Origin: an uncultured Sutterella sp.
GTDB lineage: Bacteria > Pseudomonadota > Gammaproteobacteria > Burkholderiales > Burkholderiaceae_F
Direction of reading: 5' to 3'
Length of the DNA stretch: 38,777 nucleotides
Assembly (NCBI GenBank): GCA_900553105.1
Contig: USCE01000003.1
Span: forward strand, 1-38,777
How positions within the stretch are numbered: the stretch's first letter is position 1; each line of letters begins with the position of its first letter. The translations under genes were made by a program, and so were the position numbers. Positions 32,557 to 38,777 of this stretch are shown one piece after another. The notes below the pieces were generated by a model that worked only from the letters and a program-made list of their open reading frames with translations, ran no database searches and was not told the origin of the DNA.

Positions 32557-32603
32557 AATTCAATCGGCTACGCTTTTTCGGAAAGTAAATTGAATTGTAG
32601 CCG
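32557..32603 (-). promoter_or_regulatory. dusB leader with interleaved inverted repeats (pseudoknot or switch candidate)
   Basis: Two inverted repeats alternate rather than nest. AATTCAAT (32557-32564) pairs with ATTGAATT (32589-32596), while CGGCTAC (32565-32571) pairs with GTAGCCG (32597-32603). All 15 pairs are perfect. The order a-b-a'-b' means the stems can coexist only as a pseudoknot; otherwise they are alternative hairpins. The 17-base middle can form a small CTTT/AAAG hairpin. The dusB ribosome site GAGG lies right after this block in the transcript. Confidence 0.55.
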
Positions 32604-32635
32604 CTTTGCTTAAAAATTGTGCATTGTACTGAAAT

Positions 32636-33334
32636 TTAACGCGAACTTTTTTCTTCACGCAAAGTAAGTTCAGCCAGTGCTTCGGGAGTGCCCACGTTAT
32701 CCCATTGTCCGCGAAAGACTTCCCCGGTCACCCGTCCCTTCTCAATTGCGCTGTCAAGCCAAGGGAAAAGCTTGGCAAATACCACCGGAACATCTTTAAA
32801 AAGTCGCGGAGCGTAAAGACCGATGCTTGAAAATGTATAGTCTCGCGTTTGCCGTGTAACCCGTCCATCAACGAGGCCCATATCGCCTTGGGGATGAAAA
32901 TCAGGATTGGGCACCAAAATAAGATGCGCATCCACTTGACCGCGTTTGAGGACATCGGCCTGAGAAATCAAACTCTTGAAGTCAAAATCACTGGCGATAT
33001 CGCCGGCAGTCACAATGAATGGTTCAGTGCCATCGGTCAAAAGCGGCAATGCTTTGGCGATGCCACCCAAAGTCTCAAGGGAGTGCTCATAGTCTGCTCC
33101 CTCAATGGAGTATTCAATCGTCGCACCTCGATATCGGCGCCCCAATAACGGCTCAAAAGTATGGGAAAGGTGCGCCGCATTAATAACAATTTCCGTAATG
33201 CCGGCAATCACAAGCCCATCAATCGAGTAGTCAATCAGTCGACGCGAGCCAGCTTGCAACAAAGGCTTAGGCAATGAATCGGTTAAAGGCCGCATTCGCT
33301 TGCCGCGGCCAGCTGCCAATACCAACGCTTTCAC
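32636..33334 (-). CDS. murU: N-acetylmuramate-1-phosphate uridylyltransferase MurU
   Basis: Makes UDP-MurNAc from recycled MurNAc-1-phosphate, by-passing the fosfomycin-sensitive MurA step. 232 residues. Nucleotidyltransferase signature LAAGRGKRMRPLTDSLPKPL (residues 6-25), TAGDIASDFDF at the metal-binding Asp, and GQWDNVGTPEAL near the end. The function is assigned largely from the adjoining amgK, 11 bases upstream; that pair is the anabolic recycling route known from Pseudomonas. A generic sugar-nucleotidyltransferase is the alternative. Confidence 0.9.
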   Translation of the reverse strand: MKALVLAAGRGKRMRPLTDSLPKPLLQAGSRRLIDYSIDGLVIAGITEIVINAAHLSHTFEPLLGRRYRGATIEYSIEGADYEHSLETLGGIAKALPLLTDGTEPFIVTAGDIASDFDFKSLISQADVLKRGQVDAHLILVPNPDFHPQGDMGLVDGRVTRQTRDYTFSSIGLYAPRLFKDVPVVFAKLFPWLDSAIEKGRVTGEVFRGQWDNVGTPEALAELTLREEKSSR

Positions 33335-33345
33335 GACAGTTTTCC

Positions 33346-34356
33346 TTAGAAGGTATAGCCGTATTGCGGCACCGTGTCTTCAATTTGATCCATGAGGTAC
33401 AGTAGCGGCTTTAATTCGTCATATCGATTAGCCGTTTCTCGAACATAGGCCACAAACCGAGGGGTATCAGCCAAATATTTCGGTTTGCCGTCGCGATAAT
33501 TGATACGGGCGAAGATACCGAGCACTTTGAGGTGTCTTTGTAATCCCATCCACTCCACATCGCGCCAGAAAAGTCCGAAATCAGCATTAACCGGCAAGCC
33601 GGCTGCCCGGGCTTTTTCCCAGTAGCGAATTGTCATATCAATAACAAACGTTTCTCCCCAACTGATAAAGGCATCTCTTAGTAAAGAAGCGATGTCATAC
33701 GAAATAGGACCATAGAGTGCATCTTGATAATCAAGAATACCCGGGGCGTTATCAGCGACAGCCATCAAATTGCGGGGCATAAAGTCGCGGTGCACGAACA
33801 CCTTGGGTTGAGCGAGATTATTCTGCAGGATTCGCTCGAAACACACCTTCAAAATCGCTTCTTGCCGATCATCGAGCGTCTTATTGCGATGTTTGGCGAT
33901 ATACCATTCGGGGAAAAGATTTAACTCACGCGTGAGCACTTCGCGATTGTACTCAGGCAAGACACCATCTTCAGAAATCAACTGCCATTTCACAAGCGCA
34001 TCAATGGCCTTGAGCATCAAATCTCGGGCATTGTCTTCATTTAAGACATCCAGATAGGTGTAGCGTCCTAAATCGGATAAAAGCAAAAAGCCGTTTTCGG
34101 CGTCGCTTTCGTAGATCTTGGGCACATTGAGACCGGCCTTTTCAAAAAGCCCCGTTACCTTCATAAAGGGACGAACGTCTTCGTGAGCCGGCGGCGCATC
34201 CATCACAATAAAGCTCTTTCCCTCAACCCCTGAGAGGCGAAAATATTGGCGAAAACTCGCATCAGCACTGGCACTGACTTCACTTTCAAGCTTTAAACCA
34301 TAGCGATTGGCAAAGGTATTTAACCACGTATGACGTTGAGTTTGGCGTTGATCCAT
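33346..34356 (-). CDS. amgK: N-acetylmuramate/N-acetylglucosamine kinase AmgK
   Basis: Phosphorylates MurNAc at C1 in cell-wall recycling. 336 residues, aminoglycoside-phosphotransferase fold: glycine-poor loop SFRQYFRLSG, LLLSDLGRYTYLDVL at the hinge, the catalytic HRDFMPRNL (H189-D191) and metal Asp209 in LDYQDALYGPISYDIASLLRD. AGGG sits six bases before the ATG at 34356. Pairs with murU and is divergent from lptD, the conserved arrangement in beta- and gammaproteobacteria. It is not an antibiotic-resistance enzyme despite the fold. Confidence 0.92.
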   Translation of the reverse strand: MDQRQTQRHTWLNTFANRYGLKLESEVSASADASFRQYFRLSGVEGKSFIVMDAPPAHEDVRPFMKVTGLFEKAGLNVPKIYESDAENGFLLLSDLGRYTYLDVLNEDNARDLMLKAIDALVKWQLISEDGVLPEYNREVLTRELNLFPEWYIAKHRNKTLDDRQEAILKVCFERILQNNLAQPKVFVHRDFMPRNLMAVADNAPGILDYQDALYGPISYDIASLLRDAFISWGETFVIDMTIRYWEKARAAGLPVNADFGLFWRDVEWMGLQRHLKVLGIFARINYRDGKPKYLADTPRFVAYVRETANRYDELKPLLYLMDQIEDTVPQYGYTF

Positions 34357-34455
34357 GAGGCACCCTACAGAAGCAAAAAACGCAATGTTGCAAATTATCG
34401 CATGCCAGGCAAATATCCGTACGGGTTAAAAGCCCGATTTGACGAGTGGCTTCGT

Positions 34456-34461
34456 TATAAT
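34456..34461 (+). promoter_or_regulatory. Candidate -10 box of the lptD operon
   Basis: Perfect TATAAT, 39 bases before the lptD ATG. TTGACG at 34439-34444 is only 11 bases away, too near for a standard -35. I saw no sigma-E-type GGAACTT/TCAAA pair. The remaining amgK/lptD gap shows nothing else. Confidence 0.45.
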
Positions 34462-34500
34462 GAGGCGGTATCAACGATCTGAAACGAAAAGAATTCTTTC

Positions 34501-36846
34501 ATGCCGCAATTGTCTGCTAAACGCCTGACCTCGCGCCCGGCATTAAGCGTGCTCGCTGTTGCCTGCACGTTGGCTTTAAGCGCGCTTGCCCACGCCGATA
34601 CCAGCGTGCGTTTACGCACCGCGAGCGCTCTGAGTGACTCTCCTGCTCTTGTCAATGAGAACACGGCAAGTTTTGTCTCGGCCGAACAAATGGAAACGAC
34701 CGATGATGAGATTTACCTTAGAGGCGATGCTGAAATCCGCCGCGCCGGGACCGTCGTTCGAGGCGACACCATTACGTTTACCCAATCAACCGATACGGTT
34801 AATGTCAAAGGCAACGCTTATGTCGCCCGAGAGGGAGCGCGATTTAAAGGCCCGCAACTGTCTTATGTACTCGAATCTCAATCGGGTGAAATGCAAGAAG
34901 TCCAGTATGAGTACGCTGTGAGAGGCATCCGTGGTCAATCCAAACACGTGCAATTTGTCACAGGTGAAAAAACACAGTTGCGTGACGCCACGATCACGAC
35001 GTGTAAGCCTGGCAGCAAAGCTTGGTGGATTGAGGCTGATACGCTCACCATCGATGAAATGACTAATATGGCAACCGCTCAAGATGCCAGCCTGCACCTT
35101 GCCGGACTTCCCGTCATGGGCTTGCCCTATGCCTTCTTCCCCGTCGGTACACAACGTCAAAGCGGTCTGCTTGTACCCTCTGTCGGCTACAGCTCCGATA
35201 CGGGCTTTGACTACTCGCAACCCATTTACTTCAATCTCGCACCCAACTATGACTACACATTCACTCCGCGAGTGATGGGTAAACGCGGGGTCTTGCTCGG
35301 CAATGAATTCCGATTCTTAACAGAACACCTTTCAGGTCAAATTGTTTACGACTACATCCCTCATGACCGCGAAGAAGGAGAAAGCCGCTACGGTTCGATG
35401 ATTCGTTTAAACGGTCATTGGAACGGCTTTAACTTCTACACAAACTACAACCGCGTCAGCGACGGTGAATACCTCGATGACTTCTCGCCCTTGATGCAGG
35501 AAAGCGAAGATTCGATTTTGCCGCAGGATTACACCCTCAGTTATGGGCGCGATTTCTGGTCTGCATCACTGTCAGTGCAAAAAAACCAAGTTTTGCAACG
35601 CGAAGATCACTCGCCGGTAAGTCGTCCCTATGAAAAAGTGCCGCAACTAAATTGGCGGGCCTATCTTGCCGATGTCAACGGCTTTGAGATCTCGAGCACC
35701 TTTGAGGTCACGAAATTCAAGCACCGCGATGAGGGTAAAGTCGAAGGCGATCGCTTTTACATGCAACACTCGGTGGCCTATCCGATGCGAGGTCCAGCGT
35801 GGTTTATCACTCCAAAGGCCATGCTCACAGGTATTGCGTATAGTCTGGATCAACTCACCGGCGATCAGCAATCGATCTACGATGAACACGCGCAAATCGT
35901 GGTACCAACTTTGAGCATTGACGCCGGTTTAATATTTGAGCGTGATGCCAGCTGGTTTGGTCGAGCCGCTACACAAACGTTGGAACCTCGTATTTTCTAC
36001 GCTTATACCCCCTATCGAGATCAAAGCGATATGCCGGACTTTGACACTTCGGTAGCAGACTTAAGTTTCGGCAGCTTCTTTTCGGAAAATGCATTTACCG
36101 GTCACGACCGTGTCTCTCAAGCTAATCAAGTCACTTTGATGTTGACCTCTCGGTACTTAGACCGTAAAACAGGCTCTGAATTCTTGCGGGCATCCATTGG
36201 CCAGAGAATCTATTTTGACAACCAAGATGTAAGTCTTGCCCCAGGAGTTGATACCCGCAATTTCACGCGAGAAACTTGGACCGCCAATGGTTTAGTTCGA
36301 GATAATGAAAGTGATTATTTAGGCTCTTTGAGTGTGAAGCTAACGAAGGACATTTCTGCATCCGTTGCCGCTCAGTATGGAACCAGTGAAGATCGTTTCA
36401 ATCGTATCAACGCTGGTATCCGCTGGAGTCCGAAGCCGTCGTCAATCATCGGTTTGTACTACCGCTACGACGACTTATACACAACCGCCGAGGTAGACCG
36501 TATCAAACAGCTCGACTTCTCGGTTCAATGGCCGATTACCAATCGACTTTATGCCTTGGCACGCTACAATTACGCTCTTGATGAAAACCAACCGGTGGAA
36601 ATCTTGGGCGGGATTGAGTATGTAGCTGATTGCTGGGCGTTGCGTTTCGTCGCTCAACGTGAAGTCGACGGAAGAAGAGACGATGGCGATCTGATTTACG
36701 ACAACACATACTTTATCCAATTGGAGTTGACCGGCTTAGGCGGTATCGGCTCCAACCCCATTGACACATTGCGTCGCAGTATCCCGGGCTACCGTGCCAC
36801 TACTGTGATGCCAGAACAATCCGGGCTTTATGACTACTATGAATAA
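34501..36846 (+). CDS. lptD: LPS-assembly outer membrane protein LptD
   Basis: Inserts LPS into the outer leaflet with LptE. 781 residues. Signal peptide cut after about residue 32 (ALAHA), an N-terminal periplasmic LptA-like jellyroll (about 55-175, with YLRGDAEIRRAG and ARFKGPQLSYVLE), then a large C-terminal beta-barrel (about 200-781) with many aromatic alternating strands such as RLYALARYNYAL. The mature protein has just two cysteines, Cys168 (TTCKPGSK) and Cys711 (DCWALRF); E. coli has four. No strong ribosome site before the ATG at 34501. Overlaps surA by 17 bases. Confidence 0.95.
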   Translation: MPQLSAKRLTSRPALSVLAVACTLALSALAHADTSVRLRTASALSDSPALVNENTASFVSAEQMETTDDEIYLRGDAEIRRAGTVVRGDTITFTQSTDTVNVKGNAYVAREGARFKGPQLSYVLESQSGEMQEVQYEYAVRGIRGQSKHVQFVTGEKTQLRDATITTCKPGSKAWWIEADTLTIDEMTNMATAQDASLHLAGLPVMGLPYAFFPVGTQRQSGLLVPSVGYSSDTGFDYSQPIYFNLAPNYDYTFTPRVMGKRGVLLGNEFRFLTEHLSGQIVYDYIPHDREEGESRYGSMIRLNGHWNGFNFYTNYNRVSDGEYLDDFSPLMQESEDSILPQDYTLSYGRDFWSASLSVQKNQVLQREDHSPVSRPYEKVPQLNWRAYLADVNGFEISSTFEVTKFKHRDEGKVEGDRFYMQHSVAYPMRGPAWFITPKAMLTGIAYSLDQLTGDQQSIYDEHAQIVVPTLSIDAGLIFERDASWFGRAATQTLEPRIFYAYTPYRDQSDMPDFDTSVADLSFGSFFSENAFTGHDRVSQANQVTLMLTSRYLDRKTGSEFLRASIGQRIYFDNQDVSLAPGVDTRNFTRETWTANGLVRDNESDYLGSLSVKLTKDISASVAAQYGTSEDRFNRINAGIRWSPKPSSIIGLYYRYDDLYTTAEVDRIKQLDFSVQWPITNRLYALARYNYALDENQPVEILGGIEYVADCWALRFVAQREVDGRRDDGDLIYDNTYFIQLELTGLGGIGSNPIDTLRRSIPGYRATTVMPEQSGLYDYYE

Positions 36847-38179
36847 GTTTAAATTAGCTGCGTTGCTTGCCGCCTTTTCCGCAAGCGTGTGCCTCGCACA
36901 AACCCAACCGGCAAAAAGCGCCGAACCGCAGGCTCAGGTATTAAATGCCGTGGTGGCGGTGGTCAACAATGACGTCATTACCGCCGGTGAACTCTTTGAG
37001 CGTACACACTCGGTCGCGTTGAACCTTCGTCGCCAAAAGATCCAATTACCGCCGATGGAACAGTTACAAGCTCAAGTGCTCGAACAATTAATCCTCGAAC
37101 GAGCTATTGAGCAACGTGCCCGTGAAACCGGCATTCGCGTTGATGATAATTTAGTCAACGCCACCATTGAACGTATCGCAAGCCAAAATAAGATCTCGGT
37201 GGCCGAACTTCGTCGACGCTTGCAATTAGACGGCGTACCCTTTAATCAATTCCGCGAAGAAATCCGCAGTCAAATCGTCACACAACGTTTACGTGAGCGC
37301 GAAGTCGACAGTGCCATTCAAATTCCGGAAAGTGAAATCGATGCGTTCTTGGCCGATCAGGCCGGCTTTAGCATCAACGACACGGTTGAATACAACATCT
37401 CCCATATCGCAATTCCTACGTCTGAGAGCATGAGTACCGAAGAGCTCAATGAGGCTCGAGACACCGCCGAAGATATTCTTGATCGCGCTCGGGACGGTGA
37501 AGACTTCGGTCAATTGGCAGCCACGTACTCTCGTGCGTCCGATGCCTTGGACGGCGGCAATCTCGGCTGGCATACGCTGTCGCAATTGCCTAGCGGCATT
37601 GCAGCTGCCGTGCGTGATGCGCGTCAAGAAAAAACTCGCATTGCCATGAACGTGAGCTCTGACGGTTACTACATTGTCAAGATTAACGATCAACGTGACG
37701 GTGTGAAAACGAAATTAGCCGGCGGCCCCGTGACACAAACACACGCTCGCCACATCTTGATGGCCGTGACCAATACCGCTGACGAAGCAACGGTACTGTC
37801 TCGCTTAAATGCCCTGCGCCAACGCTTAGTAAACAAACAAGATGACTTTGCCACCTTAGCTCGCTTGCACTCGGTTGACGGCTCAGCGACGCGCGGCGGC
37901 GACCTCGGTTGGTTGCACCCCGGCGACACAGTCCCTGAATTCGAATCTGTGATGAATACCCTTCAACCGGGCGAAATCAGCCAACCCGTGCGCACCCAAT
38001 ACGGCTATCACTTAATCCAAGTGATTGATCGTCGTGAAGAAGCCATGGATGATGAACGCATGCGTTACATGGCTCAACAAATTTTGCGTCAACGTAAACT
38101 GGCAGAAGCCACGGCAACTTGGCAACGTGAATTGCGCGACCGCGCCTACGTTGACATCCGTCGTGAAGCTTTGCAATAA
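36830..38179 (+). CDS. surA: Periplasmic chaperone and peptidyl-prolyl isomerase SurA
   Basis: Escorts outer-membrane proteins, LptD among them, across the periplasm. 449 residues. Signal MNKFKLAALLAAFSASVCLA, N-terminal chaperone domain (about 35-170), parvulin domain 1 starting near EYNISHIAIP and ending in VKINDQRDG, parvulin domain 2 from THARHILMA with GGDLGWLHPGDTVPEFE, and a short C-terminal helix. Starts within lptD: ATG at 36830 or 36839 (signal peptide begins at the latter); neither has a clear ribosome site, implying coupling to lptD termination. rsmA follows after eight bases; pdxA, usually between, is absent. Confidence 0.95.
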   Translation: MTTMNKFKLAALLAAFSASVCLAQTQPAKSAEPQAQVLNAVVAVVNNDVITAGELFERTHSVALNLRRQKIQLPPMEQLQAQVLEQLILERAIEQRARETGIRVDDNLVNATIERIASQNKISVAELRRRLQLDGVPFNQFREEIRSQIVTQRLREREVDSAIQIPESEIDAFLADQAGFSINDTVEYNISHIAIPTSESMSTEELNEARDTAEDILDRARDGEDFGQLAATYSRASDALDGGNLGWHTLSQLPSGIAAAVRDARQEKTRIAMNVSSDGYYIVKINDQRDGVKTKLAGGPVTQTHARHILMAVTNTADEATVLSRLNALRQRLVNKQDDFATLARLHSVDGSATRGGDLGWLHPGDTVPEFESVMNTLQPGEISQPVRTQYGYHLIQVIDRREEAMDDERMRYMAQQILRQRKLAEATATWQRELRDRAYVDIRREALQ

Positions 38180-38187
38180 AGCAGACA

Positions 38188-38732
38188 ATGACTCGAGACG
38201 GACTGGCAGGGCACAAGGCCCGAAAACGCTTCGGACAGAACTTTTTGCATGACGAGCATTGGATTGGTCGCATTGCGCGTACAATCGATGCTTCGCCGGC
38301 AGACACCGTTGTGGAAATCGGGCCGGGTCAAGCTGCGCTGACCCGCAAGATGATCGAGCAGGCAGGTCATGTCACGGCCGTCGAAATTGACCGTGATCTA
38401 GCTGCTTGGCTTCGTGAGACATTCCCCGAAACTCTGACACTGATTGAAGCCGATGCATTAAAGCTTGATTGGCAAACGGTCTACCCCGATAAGCGTCTTC
38501 GCATCATCGGGAACCTCCCTTATAACATCTCCAGTCCACTGCTCTTTCATTTAATGAGTATAGCCGACCGTGTTATCGATCAACACTTCATGCTACAAAA
38601 GGAAGTGGTCGACCGCATGGTGGCCGCCCCGGGTAGCAAAGTCTACGGGCGCTTATCCGTGATGTTGCAATATCGCTATCGGATGCAAAAAATGTTCGAT
38701 GTGCCGCCCGGTGCTTTTACGCCCGCACCGAA
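38188..38732 (+). CDS. rsmA: 16S rRNA dimethyladenosine transferase RsmA (KsgA), truncated by contig end
   Basis: Dimethylates the two adjacent adenosines in helix 45 of 16S rRNA. 181 complete codons are visible of about 270. KRFGQNFLHD at the start, SAM-binding VVEIGPGQAALT (42-52), acidic VEIDRD, catalytic NLPYNISSPLL (109-119), and PPGAFTPAP just before the break, where a PKVDS-like motif should continue. From 38733 on the open frame encodes adapter, not protein. The ATG at 38188 has only a weak upstream site; eight-base gap from surA. Confidence 0.94.
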
Positions 38733-38777
38733 CTGTCTCTTATACACATCTCCGAGCCCACGAGACCGGAGCCTATC
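38733..38777. other. Illumina Nextera adapter and index read-through (sequencing artefact)
   Basis: 38733-38751 is the 19-base Tn5 mosaic end, CTGTCTCTTATACACATCT. 38752-38766, CCGAGCCCACGAGAC, is the Nextera read-2 arm. 38767-38774, CGGAGCCT, matches a Nextera i7 index as I recall the list, and ATC (38775-38777) begins the following P7 flank. In the rsmA frame it translates as CLLYTSPSPRD, a peptide known from untrimmed entries. Not biological; mask it. Confidence 0.97.

Noticed and set aside
33346..34356. Aminoglycoside-resistance kinase
   Set aside because: The fold is shared, but pairing with murU and divergence from lptD mark it as AmgK.
34439..34461. TTGACG plus TATAAT as a full lptD promoter
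   Set aside because: The boxes are only 11 bases apart; only the -10 is kept as a candidate.
38733..38777. Frameshift or novel C-terminus in rsmA
   Set aside because: The divergence point coincides exactly with the Nextera mosaic end, so it is an artefact.
1..38777. CRISPR arrays, insertion sequences, toxin-antitoxin or defence islands
   Set aside because: I saw no regularly spaced repeats, transposase, integrase or small paired toxin genes on either strand.

Overview
The window looks like a contig from a betaproteobacterium, most likely a gut Sutterellaceae (Sutterella/Parasutterella-like) genome. The support is: several clusters with Burkholderiales gene order (dusB-fis-purH; amgK-murU divergent from lptD-surA-rsmA; cmk-rpsA-ihfB); a long-form IF-1; a tmRNA tag ending RFALAA; base composition near 50% GC; and signs of anaerobic life (menaquinone-type HemG, no ubiG beside gph). 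This placement is inference from gene content; no database was searched. The last 45 bases (38733-38777) are not genomic: they read exactly as Illumina Nextera adapter plus an index, so the contig ends inside rsmA.

Layout. 1-2.16 kb: glmM (cut by the left edge) and folP on the minus strand, then a plus-strand tRNA cluster Pro(UGG)-Arg(UCU)-His(GUG) with a good promoter and terminator. 2.6-5.2 kb, minus: htpX, then infA-lapB. 5.4-5.8 kb, plus: tmRNA. 6-7 kb, plus: a secreted DUF362 protein. 7.1-12 kb, minus: proA/proB and a two-gene unit of a membrane transporter and an M20 amidohydrolase. 12.2-17.9 kb, minus: gyrA-cmk-rpsA-ihfB. 18-23.4 kb, plus: mtaD, ompA, gph, hemG, fadD. 23.5-29.5 kb, minus: TerC-family protein, scpA, malic enzyme, then tolB-pal-cpoB. 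29.6-34.4 kb, minus: dusB-fis-purH and amgK-murU. 34.5-38.7 kb, plus: lptD-surA-rsmA. No gene-free stretch exceeds about 260 bases.

How the genes fit together. Much of the window serves the envelope: GlmM makes the amino-sugar precursor of peptidoglycan and LPS, AmgK/MurU recycle peptidoglycan sugars, LptD and SurA build the outer membrane, LapB tunes LPS synthesis, and TolB/Pal/CpoB/OmpA tie outer membrane to wall. The rest is translation (IF-1, S1, tRNAs, tmRNA, DusB, RsmA), chromosome handling (GyrA, IHF-beta, Fis, ScpA) and intermediary metabolism (ProA/ProB, PurH, MaeA, MtaD, Gph, FadD).

I found no mobile element, CRISPR array, phage or obvious defence system; this is mostly core genome. 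The recurrent oddity is that conserved clusters have members missing: serC/pheA/aroA between gyrA and cmk, ubiG beside gph, pdxA between surA and rsmA, lapA before lapB, and tolQRA before tolB. With HemG present this suggests a streamlined anaerobe that takes up cofactors and amino acids. The best leads are a dusB leader with pseudoknot-like interleaved inverted repeats, the secreted DUF362 protein behind a dyad, the transporter/amidohydrolase pair, and a two-cysteine LptD.
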